From Nonomuraea maritima (GTDB taxonomy: Bacteria > Actinomycetota > Actinomycetes > Streptosporangiales > Streptosporangiaceae), in assembly GCF_900100395.1 (NCBI RefSeq), contig NZ_FNFB01000016.1, positions 98,989 to 162,988 on the forward strand: 64,000 nucleotides of DNA. The letters are read 5' to 3'. This document shows, in pieces, positions 26,786 through 35,623 of this stretch (within the stretch, counting starts at the first letter, position 1; each line of letters begins with the position of its first letter). A model generated the notes under the pieces. It saw only the letters and a list, made by a program, of their open reading frames with translations, was not told the DNA's origin and ran no database searches. Position numbers and translations under genes: made by a program.

Positions 26786-27723
26786 TGGAGGGCAAGTCGG
26801 GAGAAAGCCTGGCCACCGTGCTCGTGGCCGGTGCGGCGAACCTCGTCATCGCCCTCGCCAAACTCTTCGCGGGCCTCGTCAGCGGCTCGGCGGCGATGCT
26901 GTCGGAGGCGGCCCACTCGGCCGCCGACACGGTGACCGAGCTCCTCCTGCTCGTGGCGGTACGCCGCGCGGCCCGGCCCGCCGACCGCCGCCACCCGTTC
27001 GGCCACGGCAAGGCGGGGTTCGTCTGGGCGCTGCTGGCGGCGTTCGCGACCTTGGTCGGCGGTGCGGGGTTCTCGATCACGCACGGCCTGCACGAGATGA
27101 GCCACGGCGAGGAGCTGGGCAACCTCACGCCGTCGTACGTCGTGCTGGCCGTCGCCTTCGTCATGGAGGGCCTGTCGTTCGTCAAGGGGTTCACGCAGCT
27201 GCGCCGGCAGGCCGCGCGCCACGGGATCCACCCGGTGCGCCTGGTGCGGCGCACGTCCGACACGGCGCTCAAGGCGGTGCTGTTCGAGGACGCCGCCGCC
27301 CTCGCCGGGCTGCTGATCGCGGCCGCCGGACTGGTCGCCGCGCAGCTCACCGGCTCGGCCGTCTGGGACGGCGTCGCGTCGGTCGGGATCGGCGTCCTCC
27401 TGCTCGTCGTCGCGCTCACGCTCATCCAGACGAACCTGTCGCTGCTCGTCGGCCAGGCCGCGCCGCGCCGGGTGGAGGACGGCATCCGGGTCGTGCTGGC
27501 GGACCAGCCCGAGGTGGTGGAGGTCGTGGAACTGCTGACGATGATCATCGGCCCGGGCGACGTCCTGGTCGCCGCGAAGATCGACTTCAGGGACGAGGCC
27601 AGCGCGGCCGGGGTGGAGATCGCCTGCGACGAGCTCGACCGGCGGCTGCGGGAGCGCTTCCCCGGGATCTCGCAGGTCTTCCTCGACCCGACCCCGACCC
27701 GCCACCGCGGCGCGCCCAGATGA
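26785..27723 (+). CDS. Cation diffusion facilitator (CDF/ZnT family) transporter
   Basis: A 312-aa membrane protein with six hydrophobic helices. The CDF metal site motifs are visible in TM2 (SEAAHSAADTVTE, the HxxxD pair) and the HPFGHGKAGFVWAL segment after it. A cytoplasmic C-terminal domain follows (about residues 215–300). Family members exchange Zn2+, Mn2+, Fe2+ or Co2+ for protons and export metal. The metal is not determined. The divergent MarR gene and the shared palindrome suggest regulated expression. The stop lies 3 nt from the stop of the convergent phosphopantetheinyl transferase gene. Confidence 0.9.
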   Translation: MEGKSGESLATVLVAGAANLVIALAKLFAGLVSGSAAMLSEAAHSAADTVTELLLLVAVRRAARPADRRHPFGHGKAGFVWALLAAFATLVGGAGFSITHGLHEMSHGEELGNLTPSYVVLAVAFVMEGLSFVKGFTQLRRQAARHGIHPVRLVRRTSDTALKAVLFEDAAALAGLLIAAAGLVAAQLTGSAVWDGVASVGIGVLLLVVALTLIQTNLSLLVGQAAPRRVEDGIRVVLADQPEVVEVVELLTMIIGPGDVLVAAKIDFRDEASAAGVEIACDELDRRLRERFPGISQVFLDPTPTRHRGAPR

Positions 27724-27726
27724 GGC

Positions 27727-28422
27727 TCACCACGACAGGGGGATGACGGCCCTTCGCGCGGGGACGTCGGTGACGACCGCCACCCTGATGTCCGGGCCGG
27801 CGCTCCACTCCAGCAGGTGACGGCCGGTGAGGTCGTCGCCGCCGGAGCCGAGCGTGCCGAGCGTCAGCTCGCCCCGCTTGATCAGCGCCTCTTTCCGGGT
27901 GAAGCGCCTGATGAGCTCGTCGTTCCCGGTCACCGCCGCCCGCTCGCGCGGGGTGAGCACGCTGTCGGCCAGATCGGCGTGCAACGGCCCCGCCGGGACG
28001 CGCTCGGCGTCGATGCCGACCTTGCCGGGCCCGGCCGCCGCGCACACGTAGCCGCGGGTGTGGCTGAGGCTGACCCCGAGCTCGGGAGCCTCCTCGATGT
28101 ACGGCCTGCCGTGGCCGTGACCGTGCAGGTCGCAGTACTGCCGCAGCGTCAGCTTCTCCGGCTCGACGCCGAGGACGGCCGCCGCGCAGAGCCGTACGAG
28201 GAGGTGGGCGGCCACGAAGCTGTCGCGGTCGGCCTCGAACATGAAGCGCGCGCCGCGGTCGCGCTCCACCTCGGTGAGCCAGTCGTCAGGGGCGGGCACC
28301 TCGTCGGGACGCCCGCCCATCGCCAGGGCGGCTATCGTCGTCCTCCCGTCGCTCGCGGTCGCGGAGGCCGGCGCGCGGCCTCCGCCGGCACCCTGATCCC
28401 AGGACCGGCGGCGGGCCGTCAC
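27727..28422 (-). CDS. 4'-phosphopantetheinyl transferase (Sfp type)
   Basis: A 231-aa enzyme with the Sfp-superfamily motifs: GVSLSHTRGY, then KVGIDAERV (the Mg-binding Asp-Ala-Glu) and FTRKEALIKRGELTLG. It transfers phosphopantetheine from CoA to carrier proteins of fatty-acid, polyketide or peptide synthases. The GTG start at 28422 overlaps the stop of the upstream aminopeptidase gene (GTGA), so the two are co-translated. A later in-frame ATG at 28320 would shorten the poorly conserved N-terminus. No synthase cluster lies in the window, so the target is unknown. Confidence 0.87.
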   Translation of the reverse strand: MTARRRSWDQGAGGGRAPASATASDGRTTIAALAMGGRPDEVPAPDDWLTEVERDRGARFMFEADRDSFVAAHLLVRLCAAAVLGVEPEKLTLRQYCDLHGHGHGRPYIEEAPELGVSLSHTRGYVCAAAGPGKVGIDAERVPAGPLHADLADSVLTPRERAAVTGNDELIRRFTRKEALIKRGELTLGTLGSGGDDLTGRHLLEWSAGPDIRVAVVTDVPARRAVIPLSW

Positions 28423-29810
28423 AGCAGCGCCGACATCCACGACTCGATCTCGTCCGGGTGACGGGGAAGCGCGGACGACATCAGCCGGGCGCCGTCGGAG
28501 GTGATCGCCAGGTCGTCCTCGATACGGATGCCGATGCCGCGCAGTTCCTCTGGCAGCGTCAGGTCGTCGGGCTGGAAGTACAGGCCCGGTTCGACGGTGA
28601 GCACCTGACCCTCCTCCAGCACGCCGTCGAGGTAGACCTCCGCGCGGGCCCTGGCGCAGTCGTGCACGTCCAGGCCGAGCATGTGGCCGCTGCTGCACAG
28701 CGTGTAGCGGCGGTACAGGCCCGACTCCATCAGCGCGTCCGTCGACTCCTTGAACAATCCCCACTCGCGCAGGCCGTCGCAGATGACGCGCATGGCCGCC
28801 AGGTGGAACTCGCGGAAGCGGGCGCCCGGCCGCAGCGTGGCGATCGCCGCCTGCTGCGCCTCGTACACGAGCTCGTACGCCTGCCGCTGCACGCCGCTGA
28901 AGCGTCCCGACATCGGGATCGTGCGGGTGATGTCGGCCGTGTAGAGGGTGTCGGTCTCGACGCCCGCGTCGACGAGCAGCAGGTCGTCGGGGTTGAGGGC
29001 GCCGTCGTTGCGGATCCAGTGCAGCACGCAGGCGTGCGAGCCGGAGGCGACGATGCTGTCGTAGCCCGTCGCGTTGCCCTCCAGCCGCGCCCGCAGCCCG
29101 AACACGCCCTCCAGGTAGCGCTCGCCGCGCGCGTGGCCGAACGCCCGGGGCAGCGCGCCGACGATGTCCTCGAAGCCGCGCGCGGTCGAGTCGACGGCCT
29201 TCTGCAGCTCGCCGACCTCCCACTCGTCCTTGATCAGCCGCATCTCCGCCAGGTACGACGTGAGCTCGGCGTCGCCGTCGCCCGGCCGCACCCGCGCGTC
29301 GACCGAGGCGTCCACGCCGCGCAGCACCCGGGCGGGCCCCCTCAGGTCGAGGTCGCGGATGTGGGCGCACTCGATCTGGTACAGCTCCGCGGCCTCGGCC
29401 AGGTCGGGGCGCGGTCCGACCCAGAACTCGCCGTAGCGGCGGTCGCGGTAGAACTCCTGGCCCTCCGCGCGGGCCGCGGGCGGCCGCAGGTACAGGACCG
29501 CCTCGCCGGAGGGCTCGACCACCAGCACGTCGTCGGGCTCGCTCGCCCCCGTCAGGTAGGAGTACGCGCTGTGCGGACGGAACACGTAGTCGGCGTCGTT
29601 GCTGCGCACCTTCAGCGTGCCGGAAGGGATGACCAGCCGCTCGCCGGGGAAGCGCTGCGCGAGGGCGGCACGGCGCTTGGCCGCCCACGGCGCGATCGGC
29701 CGCGCGCTCACCTCCGTCGCGCGCGAACCGGCCCAGCCCGTACGCATGAACACGGCGAGCTCGTCGGTGATGGGCAGGTCGTGGCTTCCGGTGTTGAGCT
29801 GCTCGGTCAT
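28419..29810 (-). CDS. pepP: Xaa-Pro aminopeptidase (M24B, aminopeptidase P)
   Basis: A 463-aa enzyme with an N-terminal AMP_N domain (about residues 30–150) and a C-terminal pita-bread metallopeptidase domain. The metal ligands are recognisable: Asp in LLLVDAGVE and YTADITRTIPM, His in SSGHMLGLDVHD, Glu in TVEPGLYF and Glu in GIRIEDDLAIT. It removes the N-terminal residue before proline. The length is standard. ATG 29810 begins MTEQLNTGSHDL, the usual actinobacterial N-terminus. It is divergent from the CBS-domain gene. Confidence 0.94.
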   Translation of the reverse strand: MTEQLNTGSHDLPITDELAVFMRTGWAGSRATEVSARPIAPWAAKRRAALAQRFPGERLVIPSGTLKVRSNDADYVFRPHSAYSYLTGASEPDDVLVVEPSGEAVLYLRPPAARAEGQEFYRDRRYGEFWVGPRPDLAEAAELYQIECAHIRDLDLRGPARVLRGVDASVDARVRPGDGDAELTSYLAEMRLIKDEWEVGELQKAVDSTARGFEDIVGALPRAFGHARGERYLEGVFGLRARLEGNATGYDSIVASGSHACVLHWIRNDGALNPDDLLLVDAGVETDTLYTADITRTIPMSGRFSGVQRQAYELVYEAQQAAIATLRPGARFREFHLAAMRVICDGLREWGLFKESTDALMESGLYRRYTLCSSGHMLGLDVHDCARARAEVYLDGVLEEGQVLTVEPGLYFQPDDLTLPEELRGIGIRIEDDLAITSDGARLMSSALPRHPDEIESWMSALL

Positions 29811-29962
29811 GTGGCCGTTCCCTGGGGTGACATAGCTGTTTCTTACGGACGTTCTTTTCGGGACGAAGCCTACGGGACGCGCGCACGGCCCCTCAGCGGG
29901 TGTTTGCCCGTCTGCTCGGTTGGAACACTAAGGGGACTGAGGGCAAGAAGAAGGTGATGCGC

Positions 29963-30391
29963 ATGCTCATCGGGACCATACTTCGCGCCAAGGGCAGTGA
30001 CGTGACGACCGTCACGCCTGAGGCGACCGTACGGGAGTTGCTCGACAAGCTCGCCTCGCGCAACATCGGTGCCGTCGTGGTGTCGTCCGACGGGGTCACC
30101 ATCCGTGGCATCGTCTCGGAGCGCGACGTCGTCCGCCGGCTGTGCGACCGCGGCGCGGCGCTGCTGGACGCACCGGTGTCGGAGATCATGACCACCGAGG
30201 TGCACACCGTCGAGCCGGGGGAGAACGTCGACTCCCTGCGGCAGACCATGACCACGCAGCGGTTCCGGCACATGCCGGTGGTCGAGGACGGCCGGCTGGT
30301 CGGCATCGTGAGCATCGGCGACGTGGTGAAGAGCACGATCGAGGAGCTGGAGACCGAGAAGGCGTCCTTGGTCGACTACCTGCACCGTTGA
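29963..30391 (+). CDS. CBS-domain pair protein
   Basis: A 142-aa protein consisting of two CBS domains (GSDVTTVTPEATVRELLDKLASRNIGAVVVSSDG and IMTTEVHTVEPGENVDSLRQTM). Such stand-alone Bateman modules bind adenine nucleotides and regulate partner proteins. ATG 29963 was preferred because AAGAAGG lies 8 nt upstream; ATG 29957 and GTG 29900 are in-frame alternatives. The C-terminus is short, with no extra domain. It is divergent from pepP with a 150-nt gap that probably holds both promoters. Confidence 0.85.
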   Translation: MLIGTILRAKGSDVTTVTPEATVRELLDKLASRNIGAVVVSSDGVTIRGIVSERDVVRRLCDRGAALLDAPVSEIMTTEVHTVEPGENVDSLRQTMTTQRFRHMPVVEDGRLVGIVSIGDVVKSTIEELETEKASLVDYLHR

Positions 30392-30425
30392 CAGCACCGT
30401 TGACAGAGGTGGGACGCTTGGTCCC

Positions 30426-31019
30426 GTGATGTACGGGCCGACGCCTCACCAGTACCCGCCGGTGCCCGAGTACCCCAGGGCGACGAGCAGTCCGCCGATC
30501 ATCCTGCTGGTGTCGGGGCTCGCGGCGTTACTCGGCTTCCTGCTGGGGCTGTTCGTCGGATTCGGCGCCGGAGCGGCGCCGGCCGATCCCGCGCCCCGCG
30601 TCACCGTGACGATCGAGGAGACGCCTCCCGCCCAACCGGACTCGGGCTCCGGCGCGCCCACCCAGAACCCGCTGCCTCAGGACACCGCGCCGCAGAACAC
30701 GCTGCCCCAGGAAACCGCGCCGGGCGTCCCGACGCCGGGCCAGACCCCTTCCGGGACGTCGCCCGGCGGGACCGACCTCGGCGGCCTGATCAACCCGGCG
30801 TCCCTGCGCACGTACGTGGTGGGCCGGGACCTGCAGCCGGGTACGTACCACACGGCCGGACCCGAGTCCGGCTTCAGCATGTGCTTCTGGGCCAGGTTGC
30901 GCGGCGCCGGCGGCGGCGTGCTCGCCACCGGCATGCCGACGGGCCCGACCGGCGTGACCATCCAGGCCACGGACGGCGCCTTCCAGACGGGCGGCTGCAA
31001 GGAGTGGACCAGAACCTGA
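30426..31019 (+). CDS. Membrane-anchored proline-rich protein, unknown function
   Basis: A 197-aa protein starting at GTG 30426 (ATG 30429 is next). After a short Pro/Tyr-rich head it has one transmembrane helix (ILLVSGLAALLGFLLGLFVGFG), then a Pro/Thr/Gln-rich spacer with repeated LPQ-TAP units. A C-terminal domain of about 70 residues follows (LRTYVVGRDLQPGTYHTAGP … FWARL … DGAFQTGGCKEW) with two Cys. This C-terminal module is recurrent in actinobacterial surface proteins but has no known role. It is probably exposed outside the membrane. Confidence 0.72.
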   Translation: MMYGPTPHQYPPVPEYPRATSSPPIILLVSGLAALLGFLLGLFVGFGAGAAPADPAPRVTVTIEETPPAQPDSGSGAPTQNPLPQDTAPQNTLPQETAPGVPTPGQTPSGTSPGGTDLGGLINPASLRTYVVGRDLQPGTYHTAGPESGFSMCFWARLRGAGGGVLATGMPTGPTGVTIQATDGAFQTGGCKEWTRT

Positions 31020-31091
31020 CGGCCCCCGAGGGGTGTTGGCACGGCAGGGGCGGCCGTAGGAGGATGCGCACAGCCAACCGAGGAGGAAGAG

Positions 31092-31865
31092 ATGTCGGTG
31101 TTGCAGAGCTTCGTGGCCAGCGTCCGCAGCGGGGCCATCGAGGTGATCGATCTGACCGCCCCGCTCACGTCGGAGACGCCGATCCTCCAGTTGCCCGAGC
31201 CGTTCGGCAACACGATCCCCTTCCGCCTCGAGGAGATCAGCCGCTACGACGACCGCGGACCGGCCTGGTACTGGAATGACATCCACACCGGAGAGCATTC
31301 CGGGACTCATTTCGACGCCCCCGTCCACTGGATCACCGGCCGCGACGGCGAGGACGTCGCGCAGGTGCCGCCGCGCAGCCTCATCGCGCCCGCCGTCGTG
31401 CTCGACTGCTCCGAGGAGGCCGCCAAGGACCCCGACTTCCTGCTCCAGATCGACCACGTCAAGGAGTGGGAGCGCGCCAACGGCCCGCTGCCCGAGGGCG
31501 GCTGGCTGCTGTACCGCACCGGCTGGGACGCCCGTTCCGCCGACCAGGCCGCCTTCCTCAACGCCGACGAAACCGGCCCGCACACGCCGGGCATCTCGGC
31601 GGAGTGCGCCTCGTGGCTGGCCTCCGAGACCCCGATCCTCGGCATCGGCGTCGAGACCGTCGGCACCGACGCGGGCGCCGCCCACTCGTTCGACCCGGCG
31701 TTCCCGTGCCACTCCTTCCTCCTGGGAGCCGGCAAGTACGGCCTCACGCAGCTGCGCAACATCGACCGGCTGCCGGTGACCGGCGCCGTCGTGGTCGCCC
31801 CGCCGCTGCCCATCGTGGGCGGCTCCGGCAGCCCGGTGCGCGTCCTCGCCCTGGTGGAACGTTGA
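31092..31865 (+). CDS. Cyclase-family metal-dependent hydrolase (kynurenine formamidase-like)
   Basis: A 257-aa protein with the cyclase-family metal motif HxGTHxDxPxH (EHSGTHFDAPVHW). The family includes kynurenine formamidase and isatin hydrolase, which use Zn or Mn to hydrolyse small amides and lactams. The next gene, a thiamine-diphosphate enzyme, begins on the TTGA overlap with this stop, so the two act together. I infer a short catabolic pathway in which the hydrolase product is a 2-keto acid for the ThDP enzyme. The substrate is not known. ATG 31092 has GGAGGAAGAG upstream. Confidence 0.85.
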   Translation: MSVLQSFVASVRSGAIEVIDLTAPLTSETPILQLPEPFGNTIPFRLEEISRYDDRGPAWYWNDIHTGEHSGTHFDAPVHWITGRDGEDVAQVPPRSLIAPAVVLDCSEEAAKDPDFLLQIDHVKEWERANGPLPEGGWLLYRTGWDARSADQAAFLNADETGPHTPGISAECASWLASETPILGIGVETVGTDAGAAHSFDPAFPCHSFLLGAGKYGLTQLRNIDRLPVTGAVVVAPPLPIVGGSGSPVRVLALVER

Positions 31866-33493
31866 TCGTCGCCGAAGCCGTCGGCAGGGCCCTCGCCGCC
31901 TGCGGCACCGGGACGGTCTTCGGGGTCGTCGGCAGCGGCAACTTCCACGTCACCAACGCCCTCGTGGCCGCCGGCGCCCGGTTCGTCGCCGCCCGGCACG
32001 AGGGCGGGGCCGCCACGATGGCCGACGCCTACGCCCGCATGACCGGCGGGGTCGGCGTCGTGTCGGTGCACCAGGGGCCGGGGCTCACCAACGCGATGAC
32101 CGGCCTGACCGAGGCGGCCAAGAGCCGTACGCCGCTGATCGTGCTGGCGGGGGAGGCCACCGAGGTCACCTCCAACTTCCACATCGACCAGGCGGCGCTC
32201 GCCACCGCGGTGGGCGCCGTGCCGATGCGGCTCACCTCCGCCCGCGACGCGGTGCAGGTGGCGGCCGAGGCGTACCGGGTGGCCCTGCAGGAGCGGCGCG
32301 CGGTGCTGCTGAACCTGCCGCTCGACGTGCAGGCCGCGCCGTACGAGGGGTCGCTCGACATGACGCGTCCGGCGGTCTCCAGGCAGGTGGAGGCCGGGCA
32401 CGACGGTGAGCCGGCCGAGCTGGCGCGGCTGCTGGCGGCGGCGCGGCGGCCCGTGTTCATCGCCGGGAGGGGCGCGCGGGACGCGCGGCGCGAGCTGGAG
32501 CGGCTCGGCGACCTCACCGGCGCGCTGCTCGCCACCTCGGCCGTCGCCAAGGGGCTCTTCCGCGGGCTGCCGTGGGACCTCGACGTGTCCGGGGGGTTCG
32601 CCACGCCGCTGACCGCCGAGCTGATCCGCGGGGCCGACCTCGTGGTGGCCTGGGGCTGCGCCCTCAACATGTGGACCACCCGGCACGGCACGCTGGTCTC
32701 GCCGGACGCCACGGTGGTCAAGGTCGACCTCGACCCCGCCGCCTTCACCACGCACGTGCCCGCCGACCTCGGGGTGCCGGGCGACGTGGCGGCCGTGGCG
32801 ACCCGGGTGGCCGCCGAGCTCGACGGCGGCTCCGAGGGCTACCGGTCGCCCGAGTTGGCCCGGCGCATCCAGGCCGAGGGGCGCTGGCGGGCGGTGCCGT
32901 ACAAGGACGAGAGCGGTGACGGCCGGATCGACCCGCGGACCCTCACCACGGGCCTCGACGACCTGCTGCCCAAGGAGCGCATCGTCTCCGTCGATTCCGG
33001 AAATTTCATGGGATATCCGTCGATGTTCCTGGATGTCCCGGACGAGGGTGGGTTCTGCTTCACCCAGGCGTTCCAGTCGGTCGGGCTCGGCCTCGCGACG
33101 GCGATCGGCGCGGCGCTCGCCCGTCCCGACCGGATCCCGGTGGCCGCGCTCGGCGACGGCGGCGCCTTCATGGGCCTGTCCGAGCTGGAGACCGTCGTCC
33201 GTCTTGGCCTGCCCATGGTGATCGTGGTCTACGACGACGAGGCGTACGGCGCCGAGGTGCACCACTTCGGGCCGCACGGCTCCCCGCTCGACACCGTCAC
33301 GTTCCCGCCCGCCGACCTGGCCGCCGTCGCCAGGGGACACGGCATCCCCGCCGTGACCGTCACCCATCCCGAGGACCTGTCCGCGGTGGCGGAGTGGGCG
33401 CGGGGGCCGAAGGACGGCCCCCTCCTGGTGCACGCCAAGGTGACGCGCGAGCGCGGCTCGTGGTGGCTGGAGGAGGCCTTCAAGGGCCACTGA
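31862..33493 (+). CDS. Thiamine-diphosphate-dependent enzyme (acetolactate synthase / benzoylformate decarboxylase-like)
   Basis: A 543-aa three-domain ThDP enzyme. The N-terminal PYR domain has the catalytic Glu in ARHEGGAATMADAYAR, a central domain follows, and the C-terminal PP domain has the ThDP motif GDGGAFMGLSELETVV ending in VYDDEAYG, where Asp replaces the usual metal-binding Asn. It is coupled to the cyclase gene: the first plausible start is TTG 31862, overlapping the preceding stop as TTGA; upstream in-frame codons belong to a shadow. The TTG start is unusual, and a moderate expression level is likely. Decarboxylation or carboligation of a 2-keto acid is inferred. Confidence 0.85.
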   Translation: MIVAEAVGRALAACGTGTVFGVVGSGNFHVTNALVAAGARFVAARHEGGAATMADAYARMTGGVGVVSVHQGPGLTNAMTGLTEAAKSRTPLIVLAGEATEVTSNFHIDQAALATAVGAVPMRLTSARDAVQVAAEAYRVALQERRAVLLNLPLDVQAAPYEGSLDMTRPAVSRQVEAGHDGEPAELARLLAAARRPVFIAGRGARDARRELERLGDLTGALLATSAVAKGLFRGLPWDLDVSGGFATPLTAELIRGADLVVAWGCALNMWTTRHGTLVSPDATVVKVDLDPAAFTTHVPADLGVPGDVAAVATRVAAELDGGSEGYRSPELARRIQAEGRWRAVPYKDESGDGRIDPRTLTTGLDDLLPKERIVSVDSGNFMGYPSMFLDVPDEGGFCFTQAFQSVGLGLATAIGAALARPDRIPVAALGDGGAFMGLSELETVVRLGLPMVIVVYDDEAYGAEVHHFGPHGSPLDTVTFPPADLAAVARGHGIPAVTVTHPEDLSAVAEWARGPKDGPLLVHAKVTRERGSWWLEEAFKGH

Positions 33494-33506
33494 CCGCAGG
33501 GTCTGT

Positions 33507-33884
33507 TCACAGCTTGCGGAACGTACGGGCCTCCTCGGCGGCGGCCAGCACGTCGGAGAGCGGCATGCCCGCTCCCGCCGCCACCGCCGCCGAGATGGCC
33601 CCCTCCACGAACGGCACGTCGGCGATCACCACGCGCCCCTCCTCCTCCAGCAGCCGGGCGGTCAGCACCGAGCTGCCCAGGTCGGGGATGAGCACCACGC
33701 CGTCGCCCTGGTCGACGCTGCGCACCGCCGCCTCGATGAGGTCGCTGCTCGTGCCGAGACCACCGTCTTCCGTGCCGCCGGCCGCCGCCACCGGCGCGCC
33801 GGCTCCGGCGATGCCGCGGACCAGCGCCGCGGCCTCCGCCGCGAGCCCGGCGCTGTGGGAGACCAGCACCAGCCCCACCATCAC
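33507..33884 (-). CDS. dhaM: PTS-dependent dihydroxyacetone kinase phosphotransferase subunit DhaM (EIIA domain)
   Basis: A 125-aa EIIA-Man-type protein with the phosphoacceptor His10 in LVLVSHSAGLAAEA and the DLGSSVLTA segment. It receives phosphate from HPr and passes it to DhaL-bound ADP. It consists of the EIIA domain only, without the HPr and EI-like domains seen in the larger E. coli DhaM, so it depends on separate general PTS proteins. It overlaps dhaL by 4 nt, the last gene of dhaK-dhaL-dhaM. Confidence 0.92.
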   Translation of the reverse strand: MMVGLVLVSHSAGLAAEAAALVRGIAGAGAPVAAAGGTEDGGLGTSSDLIEAAVRSVDQGDGVVLIPDLGSSVLTARLLEEEGRVVIADVPFVEGAISAAVAAGAGMPLSDVLAAAEEARTFRKL

Positions 33885-34519
33885 GCCGCTCCCGCGCCGG
33901 CGCGGCGCACCACCGCGGCCAGCGCCTCCATGAACAGCGCGGACGACGACGCGCCCGGGTCCATGTGACCGATGCTGCGCTCACCGAGGTAGCTGGCGCG
34001 CCCCTTGCGGGCCTGCATGGGGATCGTCGCCTCGGCCCCCTCCTGGGCCGCGCGGGCGGCCTGCTCGACCGCCTGCAGCACGCCCACCCCGTCGCGTACG
34101 GCCAGCGACAGCGCCCGGGAGGCGGGGACGAGGGCGTCGATCATGGTCTTGTCGCCCAGGGCCGCCTTGCCCAGCCGCTCGACGGCCACGACGCCCTCGT
34201 CGAACGCCGACGCGAACGCCGCCAGCGTCGCGGGGGAGCCGAGCGTCCTGCCCATCTGGCGGAACAGCGACCCGTACAGGGGGCCCGAGGCGCCACCGAC
34301 GCGGCGGATCAGCGTGGTCCCGACCGTGAGGAGCGTCTCGGCGGGGGAGCCCGGCGGCGACTCGGCCAGCGCCTTGCCGACCTCGGTGAGCCCGCGGTCG
34401 AGGTTGGCGCCGTGGTCGCCGTCGCCGATCGCCGCGTCGAGCGCGGTCAGCCGGTCACGGTCGCGGTGGACGAGGCGGGCCGCCTCCTCGAACCACGCCA
34501 GGCACAGGGCCGTGTCCAT
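33881..34519 (-). CDS. dhaL: Dihydroxyacetone kinase ADP-binding subunit DhaL
   Basis: A 212-aa all-helical protein with the nucleotide/Mg site LDAAIGDGDHGANLDRG (Asp28, 33, 35) and GGASGPLYGSLFRQMG. DhaL keeps ADP bound as a cofactor that shuttles phosphate from DhaM to dihydroxyacetone held by DhaK. ATG 34519 was chosen because it shares a base with the dhaK stop; the longer upstream frame lies within dhaK. It is the middle gene of a three-gene operon. Confidence 0.93.
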   Translation of the reverse strand: MDTALCLAWFEEAARLVHRDRDRLTALDAAIGDGDHGANLDRGLTEVGKALAESPPGSPAETLLTVGTTLIRRVGGASGPLYGSLFRQMGRTLGSPATLAAFASAFDEGVVAVERLGKAALGDKTMIDALVPASRALSLAVRDGVGVLQAVEQAARAAQEGAEATIPMQARKGRASYLGERSIGHMDPGASSSALFMEALAAVVRRAGAGAA

Positions 34520-35499
34520 CAGCGCCCCCAGCGCAGCGCGGGCGTCTCGACGGGCGCGTCCCAGAGCCGGGTGAGCCGGTCGTCGAGCCGGCAGACCGAC
34601 AGGGAGAAGCCCTGCATGTCGAGGCTCGTGACGTAGTTGCCGACGAGCGAGCGGGTCACCCGTGCCCCCTTGCCCCGCACGAACGCCGCCACCTCCGCGA
34701 ACACCACGTACAGCTCCATGAGCGGGGTGCCGCCCATGCCGTTGACCATGACGAGCACGTCGTCGCGGAGCGGCAGGTCGCCGTGGACGGCCTCCGCCGC
34801 GAGCGCCGCCAACTCGCGGGCGGGGCGCATGGGCACGCGAGCCCTGCCCGGCTCGCCGTGGATGCCGATGCCCAGCTCGACGTCCGTCTCGGGCAGGTCG
34901 AACAGGGGCTTGCCGGCGGCCGGGGTCGTGCACGAGGTCAGTGCGATGCCGAACGAGCGGCTGCGCTCGTCCACCTCGCGCGCCACCGCGGCGACCTCGG
35001 CGAGCGGGGCGCCCTCCTCGGCCAGGGCGCCGGCGATCTTCTCCACGAACAGCGTCGCGCCGGTGCCGCGGCGGCCGGCGGTGTAGAGGGAGTCCTGGAC
35101 GGCCACGTCGTCGTCGACGAGCACGCTCGCGACCTCGACGTCCTCGACGAGCTCGGCGGCCATCTCGAAGTTGAGCACGTCGCCGGTGTAGTTCTTGATG
35201 ATGTGCAGGACGCCGGCGCCGCCGTCGACCGCCTGCGTCGCCTCCATGATCTGGTCGGGAACGGGTGAGGTGAAGATCTCGCCTGGACAGGCGGCGTCGA
35301 GCATCCCGTGGCCGACGAAGCCGGCGTGCAGCGGCTCGTGCCCCGAGCCGCCGCCCGAGACGACCCCGACCTTGCCCCGGCGTGGACCTTCGGCCCGGTA
35401 GACGACGCGGTCGCGCAGCCGCAGTGACGGGTGGGCGGCGACCATGCCGTTCAGCGCGTCCTCAACGACGGAATCTGCCGTGTTGATGAGCTTCTTCAT
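34519..35499 (-). CDS. dhaK: Dihydroxyacetone kinase substrate-binding subunit DhaK
   Basis: A 326-aa DhaK with GGGSGHEPLHAGFVG near the N-terminus and the covalent substrate-binding His214 in GIGIHGEPG, to which dihydroxyacetone is bound as a hemiaminal. With DhaL and DhaM it phosphorylates dihydroxyacetone to dihydroxyacetone phosphate at the expense of PEP. ATG 35499 begins MKKLINTADSVVEDAL, the usual start. It heads the operon and is divergent from the acyltransferase gene. Confidence 0.95.
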   Translation of the reverse strand: MKKLINTADSVVEDALNGMVAAHPSLRLRDRVVYRAEGPRRGKVGVVSGGGSGHEPLHAGFVGHGMLDAACPGEIFTSPVPDQIMEATQAVDGGAGVLHIIKNYTGDVLNFEMAAELVEDVEVASVLVDDDVAVQDSLYTAGRRGTGATLFVEKIAGALAEEGAPLAEVAAVAREVDERSRSFGIALTSCTTPAAGKPLFDLPETDVELGIGIHGEPGRARVPMRPARELAALAAEAVHGDLPLRDDVLVMVNGMGGTPLMELYVVFAEVAAFVRGKGARVTRSLVGNYVTSLDMQGFSLSVCRLDDRLTRLWDAPVETPALRWGR

Positions 35500-35623
35500 G
35501 CTTGCAACATCTGCCCCTTTCGGCCGCCGCGCAAGCGTGCGCGAGGAGGGAGGGGCGGCCGCGCGGGCGCGCGCGACGAGGGAGGGGACTGTGCGAGGTG
35601 TGCGAATAGGCTACCTTCTGGAC

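Noticed and set aside
26292..27548. 418-aa version of the MarR protein
   Set aside because: The extra N-terminal part is the antisense of the CDF gene; the 152-aa form has normal family length.
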